Below, one piece after another: positions 11,634-23,813 of a stretch of DNA of 64,000 nucleotides (position 1 is the first letter of the stretch; every line of letters starts with the position of its first letter). The stretch is from NCBI GenBank assembly GCA_964057225.1, contig OZ059895.1, positions 3,472,001 through 3,536,000 of the forward strand, written 5' to 3'. A program made the translations under genes and the position numbers. The notes beneath the pieces were generated by a model. That model made no database searches. It was not told the origin of the DNA and saw only the letters and a list, made by a program, of their open reading frames with translations. This DNA is from Auanema rhodensis (taxonomy: Eukaryota > Nematoda > Chromadorea > Rhabditida > Rhabditidae).

Positions 11634-13732
11634 TATGGGTGTACAAACAACAAGGTTCTTAATCAAAGTTTAGAAAACAAACTGAGTGAAAGTTGAAAAA
11701 ATCTGAATTAAAATCTTTCCAACATAGTGTTCAACATATGATATATTACTATCTTTACAAGATAGATACAAAAAAATTGAAATGTGATCACATGTTCTGA
11801 TGCTTTGAAGGGCATGTTTTACTAGCCTACGTAGGAAAACATCCGTTCAAGCAACAGAACTTGGAAAGATCCATGTCTGATTAGTCGGTCAGTTCATTAA
11901 TTAAGGGTAACCTGTGCTGCGTATAATTTATGGGTGTACAAAAATCAAAGTTCTTAATCAAAGTTTAAAAAACAAACTGAATAAAAGTTCGTAAATCTGA
12001 ATTAAAATCTTTCCAACATAGTGTTCAACATATGATATATTACTATCTTTACAAGATAGATACAAAAAAATTGAAATGTGATCACATGTTCTGATGCTTT
12101 GAAGGGCATGTTTTACTAGCCTACGTAGGAAAACATCCGTTCAAGCAACAGAACTTGGAAAGATCCATGTCTGATTAGTCGGTCAGTTCATTAATTAAGG
12201 GTAACCTGTGCTGCGTATAATTTATGGGTGTACAAAAATCAAAGTTCTTAATCAAAGTTTAAAAAACAAACTGAATAAAAGTTCGTAAATCTGAATTAAA
12301 ATCTTTCCAACATAGTGTTCAACATATGATATATTACTATCTTTACAAGATAGATACAAAAAAATTGGAATGTGATCACATGTTCTGATGCTTTGAAGGG
12401 CATGTTTTACTAGCCTACGTAGGAAAACATCCATTCAAGCAACAGAACTAGGAAAGATCCATGTCTGATTAGTCGGTCAGTTCATTATTTAAGGGTAACC
12501 TGTGCTGCGTATAATTTATGGGTGTACAAAAGTCAAAGTTTATTACTATCTTTACAAGATAGATTTCAAAAAAATTGGAATGTGATCACATGTTCTGATG
12601 CTTTGAAGGGCATGTTTTACTAGCCTACGTAGGAAAACATCCATTCAAGCAACAGAACTAGGAAAGATCCATGTCTGATTAGTCGGTCAGTTCATTATTT
12701 AAGGGTAACCTGTGCTGCGTATAATTTATGGGTGTACAAAAATCAAAGTTTATTACTATCTTTACAAGATAGATACAAAAAAATTGGAATGTGATCACAT
12801 GTTCTGATGCTTTGAAGGGCATGTTTTACTAGCCTACGTAGGAAAACATCCGTTCAAGCAACAGAACTTGAAAGATCCATGTCTGATTAGTCGGTCAGTT
12901 CATTATTTAAGGGTAACCTGTGCTGCGTATAATTTATGGGTGTACAAAAATCAAAGTTCTTAATCAAAGTTTAAAAAACAAACTGAATAAAAGTTCGTAA
13001 ATCTGAATTAAAATCTTTCCAACATAGTGTTCAACATATGATATATTACTATCTTTACAAGATAGATACAAAAAAATTGGAATGTGATCACATGTTCTGA
13101 TGCTTTGAAGGGCATGTTTTACTAGCCTACGTAGGAAAACATCCATTCAAGCAACAGAACTAGGAAAGATCCATGTCTGATTAGTCGGTCAGTTCATTAT
13201 TTAAGGGTAACCTGTGCTGCGTATAATTTATGGGTGTACAAAAATCAAAGTTTATTACTATCTTTACAAGATAGATTTCAAAAAAATTGGAATGTGATCA
13301 CATGTTCTGATGCTTTGAAGGGCATGTTTTACTAGCCTACGTAGGAAAACATCCATTCAAGCAACAGAACTAGGAAAGATCCATGTCTGATTAGTCGGTC
13401 AGTTCATTATTTAAGGGTAACCTGTGCTGCGTATAATTTATGGGTGTACAAAAATCAAAGTTCTTAATCAAAGTTTAAAAAACAAACTGAACAAAAGTTA
13501 GAAAATCTGAATTAAAATCTTTCCAACATAGTGTTCAACATATGATATATTACTATCTTTACAAGATAGATACAAAAAAATTGGAATGTGATCACATGTT
13601 CTGATGCTTTGAAGGGCATGTTTTACTAGCCTACGTAGGAAAACATCCATTCAAGCAACAGAACTTGGGAAGATCCATGTCTGATTAGACGGTCAGTTCA
13701 TTATTTAAGGGTAACCTGTGCTGCGTATATTT
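11634..13732 (+). repeat. HOR block 6: G T T S2 S1 T S2 A* (2099 bp)
   Basis: Starts: 11634, 11929, 12223, 12517, 12727, 12935, 13229, 13439. This is block 5 plus one 294-bp long monomer. The extra L-T at 11929 has an L-T front but an L-G-like back (GAAATG, CCGTTC, CTTGG, TTAATTAAG). It is therefore an L-T/L-G chimera, as expected from one unequal crossover. Confidence 0.9.
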
Positions 13733-14825
13733 TATGGGTGTACAAACAACAAGGTTCTTAATCAAAGTTTAGAAAACAAACTGAGTGAAAGTTGAAAAAA
13801 TCTGAATTAAAATCTTTCCAACATAGTGTTCAACATATGATATATTACTATCTTTACAAGATAGATACAAAAAAATTGAAATGTGATCACATGTTCTGAT
13901 GCTTTGAAGGGCATGTTTTACTAGCCTACGTAGGAAAACATCCGTTCAAGCAACAGAACTTGGAAAGATCCATGTCTGATTAGTCGGTCAGTTCATTAAT
14001 TAAGGGTAACCTGTGCTGCGTATAATTTATGGGTGTACAAAAATCAAAGTTCTTAATCAAAGTTTAAAAAACAAACTGAATAAAAGTTCGTAAATCTGAA
14101 TTAAAATCTTTCCAACATAATGTTCAACATATGATATATTACTATCTTTACAAGATAGATACAAAAAAATTGGAATGTGATCACATGTTCTGATGCTTTG
14201 AAGGGCATGTTTTACTAGCCTACGTAGGAAAACATCCATTCAAGCAACAGAACTAGGAAAGATCCATGTCTGATTAGTCGGTCAGTTCATTATTTAAGGG
14301 TAACCTGTGCTGCGTATAATTTATGGGTGTACAAAAGTCAAAGTTTATTACTATCTTTACAAGATAGATTTCAAAAAAATTGGAATGTGATCACATGTTC
14401 TGATGCTTTGAAGGGCATGTTTTACTAGCCTACGTAGGAAAACATCCATTCAAGCAACAGAACTAGGAAAGATCCATGTCTGATTAGTCGGTCAGTTCAT
14501 TATTTAAGGGTAACCTGTGCTGCGTATAATTTATGGGTGTACAAAAATCAAAGTTCTTAATCAAAGTTTAAAAAACAAACTGAACAAAAGTTAGAAAATC
14601 TGAATTAAAATCTTTCCAACATAGTGTTCAACATATGATATATTACTATCTTTACAAGATAGATACAAAAAAATTGGAATGTGATCACATGTTCTGATGC
14701 TTTGAAGGGCATGTTTTACTAGCCTACGTAGGAAAACATCCATTCAAGCAACAGAACTTGGGAAGATCCATGTCTGATTAGACGGTCAGTTCATTATTTA
14801 AGGGTAACCTGTGCTGCGTATATTT
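13733..14825 (+). repeat. HOR block 7: contracted 4-mer G T S2 A* (1093 bp)
   Basis: Starts: 13733, 14028, 14322, 14532. It is block 5 minus three monomers (712 bp: S1, T, S2). It keeps CAAAAGTCAAAG in S2 and CTGAACAAAAG in L-A*. The L-T has a private CATAATGTTC. This is the shortest L-G to L-A* unit in the window. Confidence 0.9.
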
Positions 14826-16630
14826 TATGGGTGTACAAACAACAAGGTTCTTAATCAAAGTTTAGAAAACAAACTGAGTGAAAGTTGAAAAAATCTGAAT
14901 TAAAATCTTTCCAACATAGTGTTCAACATATGATATATTACTATCTTTACAAGATAGATACAAAAAAATTGAAATGTGATCACATGTTCTGATGCTTTGA
15001 AGGGCATGTTTTACTAGCCTACGTAGGAAAACATCCGTTCAAGCAACAGAACTTGGAAAGATCCATGTCTGATTAGTCGGTCAGTTCATTAATTAAGGGT
15101 AACCTGTGCTGCGTATAATTTATGGGTGTACAAAAATCAAAGTTCTTAATCAAAGTTTAAAAAACAAACTGAATAAAAGTTCGTAAATCTGAATTAAAAT
15201 CTTTCCAACATAGTGTTCAACATATGATATATTACTATCTTTACAAGATAGATACAAAAAAATTGGAATGTGATCACATGTTCTGATGCTTTGAAGGGCA
15301 TGTTTTACTAGCCTACGTAGGAAAACATCCATTCAAGCAACAGAACTAGGAAAGATCCATGTCTGATTAGTCGGTCAGTTCATTATTTAAGGGTAACCTG
15401 TGCTGCGTATAATTTATGGGTGTACAAAAGTCAAAGTTTATTACTATCTTTACAAGATAGATTTCAAAAAAATTGGAATGTGATCACATGTTCTGATGCT
15501 TTGAAGGGCATGTTTTACTAGCCTACGTAGGAAAACATCCATTCAAGCAACAGAACTAGGAAAGATCCATGTCTGATTAGTCGGTCAGTTCATTATTTAA
15601 GGGTAACCTGTGCTGCGTATAATTTATGGGTGTACAAAAATCAAAGTTTATTACTATCTTTACAAGATAGATACAAAAAAATTGGAATGTGATCACATGT
15701 TCTGATGCTTTGAAGGGCATGTTTTACTAGCCTACGTAGGAAAACATCCGTTCAAGCAACAGAACTTGAAAGATCCATGTCTGATTAGTCGGTCAGTTCA
15801 TTATTTAAGGGTAACCTGTGCTGCGTATAATTTATGGGTGTACAAAAATCAAAGTTCTTAATCAAAGTTTAAAAAACAAACTGAATAAAAGTTAGAAAAT
15901 CTGAATTAAAATCTTTCCAACATAGTGTTCAACATATGATATATTACTATCTTTACAAGATAGATACAAAAAAATTGGAATGTGATCACATGTTCTGATG
16001 CTTTGAAGGGCATGTTTTACTAGCCTACGTAGGAAAACATCCATTCAAGCAACAGAACTAGGAAAGATCCATGTCTGATTAGTCGGTCAGTTCATTATTT
16101 AAGGGTAACCTGTGCTGCGTATAATTTATGGGTGTACAAAAATCAAAGTTTATTACTATCTTTACAAGATAGATTTCAAAAAAATTGGAATGTGATCACA
16201 TGTTCTGATGCTTTGAAGGGCATGTTTTACTAGCCTACGTAGGAAAACATCCATTCAAGCAACAGAACTAGGAAAGATCCATGTCTGATTAGTCGGTCAG
16301 TTCATTATTTAAGGGTAACCTGTGCTGCGTATAATTTATGGGTGTACAAAAATCAAAGTTCTTAATCAAAGTTTAAAAAACAAACTGAACAAAAGTTAGA
16401 AAATCTGAATTAAAATCTTTCCAACATAGTGTTCAACATATGATATATTACTATCTTTACAAGATAGATACAAAAAAATTGGAATGTGATCACATGTTCT
16501 GATGCTTTGAAGGGCATGTTTTACTAGCCTACGTAGGAAAACATCCATTCAAGCAACAGAACTTGGGAAGATCCATGTCTGATTAGACGGTCAGTTCATT
16601 ATTTAAGGGTAACCTGTGCTGCGTATATTT
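14826..16630 (+). repeat. HOR block 8: 7-mer G T S2 S1 A S2 A* (1805 bp)
   Basis: Starts: 14826, 15121, 15415, 15625, 15833, 16127, 16337. Same length as block 5, but the fifth monomer is L-A rather than L-T, as in the S1 A S2 order of blocks 2 and 4. It is therefore a mosaic of the 7-mer and 10-mer families. Confidence 0.9.
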
Positions 16631-18436
16631 TATGGGTGTACAAACAACAAGGTTCTTAATCAAAGTTTAGAAAACAAACTGAGTGAAAGTTGAAAAAATC
16701 TGAATTAAAATCTTTCCAACATAGTGTTCAACATATGATATATTACTATCTTTACAAGATAGATACAAAAAAATTGAAATGTGATCACATGTTCTGATGC
16801 TTTGAAGGGCATGTTTTACTAGCCTACGTAGGAAAACATCCGTTCAAGCAACAGAACTTGGAAAGATCCATGTCTGATTAGTCGGTCAGTTCATTATTTA
16901 AGGGTAACCTGTGCTGCGTATAATTTATGGGTACACAAAAATCAAAGTTTATTACTATCTTTACAAGATAGATACAAAAAAATTGGAATGTGATCACATG
17001 TTCTGATGCTTTGAAGGGCATGTTTTACTAGCCTACGTAGGAAAACATCCATTCAAGCAACAGAACTAGGAAAGATCCATGTCTGATTAGTCGGTCAGTT
17101 CATTATTTAAGGGTAACCTGTGCTGCGTATAATTTATGGGTGTACAAAAGTCAAAGTTTATTACTATCTTTACAAGATAGATTTCAAAAAAATTGGAATG
17201 TGATCACATGTTCTGATGCTTTGAAGGGCATGTTTTACTAGCCTACGTAGGAAAACATCTATTCAAGCAACAGAACTAGGAAAGATCCATGTCTGATTAG
17301 TCGGTCAGTTCATTATTTAAGGGTAACCTGTGCTGCGTATAATTTATGGGTGTACAAAAATCAAAGTTCTTAATCAAAGTTTAAAAAACAAACTGAATAA
17401 AAGTTAGAAAATCTGAATTAAAATCTTTCCAACATAGTGTTCAACATATGATATATTACTATCTTTACAAGATAGATACAAAAAAATTGGAATGTGATCA
17501 CATGTTCTGATGCTTTGAAGGGCATGTTTTACTAGCCTACGTAGGAAAACATCCGTTCAAGCAACAGAACTTGGAAAGATCCATGTCTGATTAGTCGGTC
17601 AGTTCATTAATTAAGGGTAACCTGTGCTGCGTATAATTTATGGGTGTACAAAAATCAAAGTTCTTAATCAAAGTTTAAAAAACAAACTGAATAAAAGTTC
17701 GTAAATCTGAATTAAAATCTTTCCAACATAGTGTTCAACATATGATATATTACTATCTTTACAAGATAGATACAAAAAAATTGGAATGTGATCACATGTT
17801 CTGATGCTTTGAAGGGCATGTTTTACTAGCCTACGTAGGAAAACATCCATTCAAGCAACAGAACTAGGAAAGATCCATGTCTGATTAGTCGGTCAGTTCA
17901 TTATTTAAGGGTAACCTGTGCTGCGTAAAATTTATGGGTGTACAAAAATCAAAGTTTATTACTATCTTTACAAGATAGATTTCAAAAAAATTGGAATGTG
18001 ATCACATGTTCTGATGCTTTGAAGGGCATGTTTTACTAGTCTACGTAGGAAAACATCCATTCAAGCAACAGAACTAGGAAAGATCCATGTCTGATTAGTC
18101 GGTCAGTTCATTATTTAAGGGTAACCTGTGCTGCGTATAATTTATGGGTGTACAAAAATCAAAGTTCTTAATCAAAGTTTAAAAAACAAACTGAATAAAA
18201 GTTAGAAAATCTGAATTAAAATCTTTCCAACATAGTGTTCAACATATGATATATTACTATCTTTACAAGATAGATACAAAAAAATTGGAATGTGATCACA
18301 TGTTCTGATGCTTTGAAGGGCATGTTTTACTAGCCTACGCAGGAAAACATCCATTCAAGCAACAGAACTTGGGAAGATCCATGTCTGATTAGACGGTTAG
18401 TTCATTATTTAAGGGTAACCTGTGCTGCGTATATTT
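16631..18436 (+). repeat. HOR block 9: 7-mer G S1 S2 A T S2 A* (1806 bp)
   Basis: Starts: 16631, 16926, 17135, 17345, 17639, 17933, 18143. S1 has a private GTACACAAA, and the first S2 has CAAAAGTC with CATCTATTC. L-T ends in GCGTAAAATTT. The final L-A* has CCTACGCAGG and ACGGTTAG. This is the last block of the L-G domain that still ends in L-A*. Confidence 0.88.
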
Positions 18437-20242
18437 TATGGGTGTACAAACAACAAGGTTCTTAATCAAAGTTTAGAAAACAAACTGAGTGAAAGTTGAA
18501 AAAATCTGAATTAAAATCTTTCCAACATAGTGTTCAACATATGATATATTACTATCTTTACAAGATAGATACAAAAAAATTGAAATGTGATCACATGTTC
18601 TGATGCTTTGAAGGGCATGTTTTACTAGCCTACGTAGGAAAACATCCGTTCAAGCAACAGAACTTGGAAAGATCCATGTCTGATTAGTCGGTCAGTTCAT
18701 TATTTAAGGGTAACCTGTGCTGCGTATAATTTATGGGTGTACAAAAATCAAAGTTTATTACTATCTTTACAAGATAGATACAAAAAAATTGAAATGTGAT
18801 CACATGTTCTGATGCTTTGAAGGGCATGTTTTACTAGCCTACGTAGGAAAACATCCGTTCAAGCAACAGAACTTGGAAAGATCCATGTCTGATTAGTCGG
18901 TCAGTTCATTATTTAAGGGTAACCTGTGCTGCGTATAATTTATGGGTGTACAAAAATCAAAGTTTATTACTATCTTTACAAGATAGATACAAAAAAATTG
19001 GAATGTGATCACATGTTCTGATGCTTTGAAGGGCATGTTTTACTAGCCTACGTAGGAAAACATCCATTCAAGCAACAGAACTAGGAAAGATCCATGTCTG
19101 ATTAGTCGGTCAGTTCATTATTCAAGGGTAACCTGTGCTGCGTATAATTTATGGGTGTACAAAAATCAAAGTTCTTAATCAAAGTTTAGAAAACAAATTG
19201 AGTGAAAGTTGGAAAAATCTGAATTAAAATCTTTCCAACATAGTGTTCAACATATGATATATCACTATCTTTACAAGATAGATACAAAAAAATTGGAATG
19301 TGGTCACATGTTCTGATGCTTTGAAGGGCATGTTTCACTAGCCTACGTAGGAAAACATCCGTTCAAGCAACAGAACTTGGAAAGATCCATGTCTGATTAG
19401 TCGGTCAGTTCATTAATTAAGGGTAACCTGTGCTGCGTATAATTTATGGGTGTACAAAAATCAAAGTTCTTAATCAAAGTTTAAAAAACAAACTGAATAA
19501 AAGTTCGAAAATCTGAATTAAAATCTTTCCAACATAGTGTTCAACATATGATATATTACTATCTTTACAAGATAGATACAAAAAAATTGGAATGTGATCA
19601 CATGTTCTGATGCTTTGAAGGGCATGTTTTACTAGCCTACGTAGGAAAACATCCATTCAAGCAACAGAACTAGGAAAGATCCATGTCTGATTAGTCGGTC
19701 AGTTCATTATTTAAGGGTAACCTGTGCTGCGTATAATTTATGGGTGTACAAAAATCAAAGTTCTTAATCAAAGTTTAAAAAACAAACTGAATAAAAGTTA
19801 GAAAATCTGAATTAAAATCTTTCCAACATAGTGTTCAACATATGATATATTACTATCTTTACAAGATAGATACAAAAAAATTGGAATGTGATCACATGTT
19901 CTGATGCTTTGAAGGGCATGTTTTACTAGCCTACGTAGGAAAACATCCGTTCAAGCAACAGAACTTGGAAAGATCCATGTCTGATTAGTCGGTCAGTTCA
20001 TTAATTAAGGGTAACCTGTGCTGCGTATAATTTATGGGTGTACAAAAATCAAAGTTTATTACTATCTTTACAAGATAGATTTCAAAAAAATTGGAATGTG
20101 ATCACATGTTCTGATGCTTTGAAGGGCATGTTTTACTAGCCTACGTAGGAAAACATCCATTCAAGCAACAGAACTAGGAAAGATCCATGTCTGATTAGTC
20201 AGTCAGTTCATTATTTAAGGGTAACCTGTGCTGCGTATAATT
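18437..20242 (+). repeat. Transition unit: G S1 S1 B C A S2 (1806 bp)
   Basis: Starts: 18437, 18732, 18941, 19150, 19445, 19739, 20033. It begins with the last L-G of the domain and contains the first L-B (19150), with a private GTTGGAAAAATCTG. The first S1 has the L-G-like back half (GAAATG, CCGTTC, CTTGG). The second S1 ends TTATTCAAGG, a marker that from here on almost always precedes L-B. Confidence 0.88.
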
Positions 20243-22426
20243 TATGGGTGTACAAAAATCAAAGTTCTTAATCAAAGTTTAAAAAACAAACTGAATAAAA
20301 GTTAGAAAATCTGAATTAAAATCTTTCCAACATAGTGTTCAACATATGATATATTACTATCTTTACAAGATAGATACAAAAATATTGGAATGTGATCACA
20401 TGTTCTGATGCTTTGAAGGGCATGTTTTACTAGCCTTCGTAGGAAAACATCCGTTCAAGCAACAGAACTTGGAAAGATCCATGTCTGATTAGTCGGTCAG
20501 TTCATTAATTAAGGGTAACCTGTGCTGCGTATAATTTATGGGTGTACAAAAATCAAAGTTCTTAATCAAAGTTTAAAAAACAAACTGAATAAAAGTTCGA
20601 AAATCTGAATTAAAATCTTTCCAACATAGTGTTCAACATATGATATATTACTATCTTTACAAGAAAGATACAAAAAAATTGAAATGTGATCACATGTTCT
20701 GATGCTTTGAAGGGCATGTTTTACTAGCCTACGTAGGAAAACATCCGTTCAAGCAACAGAACTTGGAAAGATCCATGTCTGATTAGTCGGTCAGTTCATT
20801 TTTTAAGGGTAACCTGTGCTGCGTATAATTTATGGGTGTACAAAAATCAAAGTTTATTACTATCTTTACAAGATAGATACAAAAAAATTGGAATGTGATC
20901 ACATGTTCTGATGCTTTGAAGGGCATGTTTTACTAGCCTACGTAGGAAAACATCCATTCAAGCAACAGAACTAGGAAAGATCCATGTCTGATTAGTCGGT
21001 CAGTTCATTATTCAAGGGTAACCTGTGCTGCGTATAATTTATGGGTGTACAAAAATCAAAGTTCTTAATCAAAGTTTAGAAAACATATTGAGTGAAAGTT
21101 GAAAAAATCTGAATTAAAATCTTTCCAACATAGTGTTCAACATATGATATTTTACTATCTTTACAAGATAGATACAAAAAAATTGGAATGTGGTCACATG
21201 TTCTGATGCTTTGAAGGGCATGTTTTACTAGCCTACGTAGGAAAACATCCGTTCAAGCAACAGAACTTGGAAAGATCCATGTCTGATTAGTCGGTCAGTT
21301 CATTAATTAAGGGTAACCTGTGCTGCGTATAATTTATGGGTGTACAAAAATCAAAGTTCTTAGTCAAAGTTTAAAAAACAAACTGAATAAAAGTTCGAAA
21401 ATCTGAATTAAAATCTTTCCAACATAGTGTTCAACATATGATATATTACTATCTTTACAAGATAGATACAAAAAAATTGGAATGTGATCACATGTTCTGA
21501 TGCTTTGAAGGGCATGTTTTACTAGCCTACGTAGGAAAACATCCATTCAAGCAACAGAACTAGGAAAGATCCATGTCTGATTAGTCGGTCAGTTCATTAT
21601 TTAAGGGTAACCTGTGCTGCGTATAATTTATGGGTGTACAAAAATCAAAGTTCTCAATCAAAGTTTAAAAAACAAACTGAATAAAAGTTAGAAAATCTGA
21701 ATTAAAATCTTTCCAACATAGTGTTCAACATATGATATATTACTATCTTTACAAGATAGATACAAAAAAATTGGAATGTGATCACATGTTCTGATGCTTT
21801 GAAGGGCATGTTTTACTAGCCTACGTAGGAAAACATCCGTTCAAGCAACAGAACTTGGAAAGATCCATGTCTGATTAGTCGGTCAGTTCATTAATTAAGG
21901 GTAACCTGTGCTGCGTATAATTTATGGGTGTACAAAAATCAAAGTTCTTAATCAAAGTTTAAAAAACAAACTGAATAAAAGTTCGTAAATCTGAATTAAA
22001 ATCTTTCCAACATAGTGTTCAACATATGATATATTACTATCTTTACAAGATAGATACAAAAAAATTGGAATGTGATCACATGTTCTGATGCTTTGAAGGG
22101 CATGTTTTACTAGCCTACGTAGGAAAACATCCATTCAAGCAACAGAACTAGGAAAGATCCATATCTGATTAGTCGGTCAGTTCATTATTTAAGGGTAACC
22201 TGTGCTGCGTATAATTTATGGGTGTACAAAAATCAAAGTTTATTACTATCTTTACAAGATAGATTTCAAAAAAATTGGAATGTGATCACATGTTCTGATG
22301 CTTTGAAGGGCATGTTTTACTAGCCTACGTAGGAAAACATCCATTCAAGCAACAGAACTAGGAAAGATCCGTGTCTGATTAGTCGGTCAGTTCATTATTT
22401 AAGGGTAACCTGTGCTGCGTATAATT
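20243..22426 (+). repeat. 8-mer Aw C S1 B C A T S2 (2184 bp)
   Basis: Starts: 20243, 20537, 20831, 21040, 21335, 21629, 21923, 22217. It contains the first w monomer (CCTTCGTAGG with AAAATATTGG). The first L-C has AAGAAAG and GAAATG. The S1-B-C-A segment copies the end of the preceding unit. It has the same length as the 2184-bp repeat at 42943 but a different monomer order. Confidence 0.88.
20436..20446 (+). other. First w-type motif, resembling part of a CENP-B box
   Basis: The first CCTTCGTAGG in the array gives TTCGTAGGAAA here. It differs at one of 11 positions from the first 11 bases of the mammalian CENP-B box core region (TTCGTTGGAAA). The third core block, CGGG, is absent; the sequence continues ACATCC. 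About 36 monomers carry the w change, none before this point. Binding by any CENP-B-like or pogo-derived protein is speculation. Confidence 0.3.
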
Positions 22427-23813
22427 TATGGGTGTACAAAAATCAAAGTTCTTAATCAAAGTTTAAAAAACAAACTGAATAAAAGTTAGAAAATCTGAAT
22501 TAAAATCTTTCCAACATAGTGTTCAACATATGATATATTACTATCTTTACAAGATAGATACAAAAATATTGGAATGTGATCACATGTTCTGATGCTTTGA
22601 AGGGCATGTTTTACTAGCCTTCGGAGGAAAACATCCGTTCAAGCAACAGAACTTGGAAAGATCCATGTCTGATTAGTCGGTCAGTTCATTAATTAAGGGT
22701 AACCTGTGCTGCGTATAATTTATGGGTGTACAAAAATCAAAGTTCTTAATCAAAGTTTAAAAAACAAACTGAATAAAAGTTCGAAAATCTGAATTAAAAT
22801 CTTTCCAACATAGTGTTCAACATATGATATATTACTATCTTTACAAGAAAGATACAAAAAAATTGAAATGTGATCACATGTTCTGATGCTTTGAAGGGCA
22901 TGTTTTACTAGCCTACGTAGGAAAACATCCGTTCAAGCAACAGAACTTGGAAAGATCCATGTCTGATTAGTCGGTCAGTTCATTATTTAAGGGTAACCTG
23001 TGCTGCGTATAATTTATGGGTGTACAAAAATCAAAGTTCTTAATCAAAGTTTAGAAAACAAATTGAGTGAAAGTTGAAAAAATGTGAATTAAAATCTTTC
23101 CAACATAGTGTTCAACATATGATATATTACTATCTTTACAAGATAGATACAAAAAAATTGGAATTTGATCACATGTTCTGATGCTTTGAAGGGCATGTTT
23201 TACTAGCCTACGTAGGAAAACATCCATTCAAGCAACAGAACTAGGAAAGATCCATGTCTGATTAGTCGGTCAGTTCATTAATTAAGGGTAACCTGTGCTG
23301 CGTATAATTTATGGGTGTACAAAAATCAAAGTTCTTAATCAAAGTTTAAAAAACAAACTGAATAAAAGTTCGTAAATCTGAATTAAAATCTTTCCAACAT
23401 AGTGTTCAACATATGATATATTACTATCTTTACAAGATAGATACAAAAAAATTGGAATGTGATCACATGTTCTGATGCTTTGAAGGGCATGTTTTACTAG
23501 CCTACGTAGGAAAACATCCATTCAAGCAACAGAACTAGGAAAGATCCATGTCTGATTAGTCGGTCAGTTCATTATTTAAGGGTAACCTGTGCTGCGTATA
23601 ATTTATGGGTGTACAAAAATCAAAGTTTATTACTATCTTTACAAGATAGATTTCAAAAAAATTGGAATGTGATCACATGTTCTGATGCTTTGAAGGGCAT
23701 GTTTTACTAGCCTACGTAGGAAAACATCCATTCAAGCAACAGAACTAGGAAAGATCCATGTCTGATTAGTCGGTCAGTTCATTATTTAAGGGTAACCTGT
23801 GCTGCGTATAATT
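22427..23813 (+). repeat. 5-mer Aw C B T S2 (1387 bp)
   Basis: Starts: 22427, 22721, 23015, 23310, 23604. A contracted form of the preceding 8-mer, lacking S1 before L-B and C-A after it. Aw has a private CCTTCGGAGG. The L-B has AATGTGAATT and GAATTTGATC with an L-C-like back half. Confidence 0.85.

Noticed and set aside
7-18731. L-G monomers as a separate inserted mobile element
   Set aside because: L-G is homologous to the other monomers along its whole length, in phase, with no terminal repeats or target-site duplication; it is a diverged subtype.
20436-20452. Full CENP-B box
   Set aside because: Only the TTCG and A core blocks are matched. The CGGG block is replaced by ACAT, so it was kept as a partial resemblance only.
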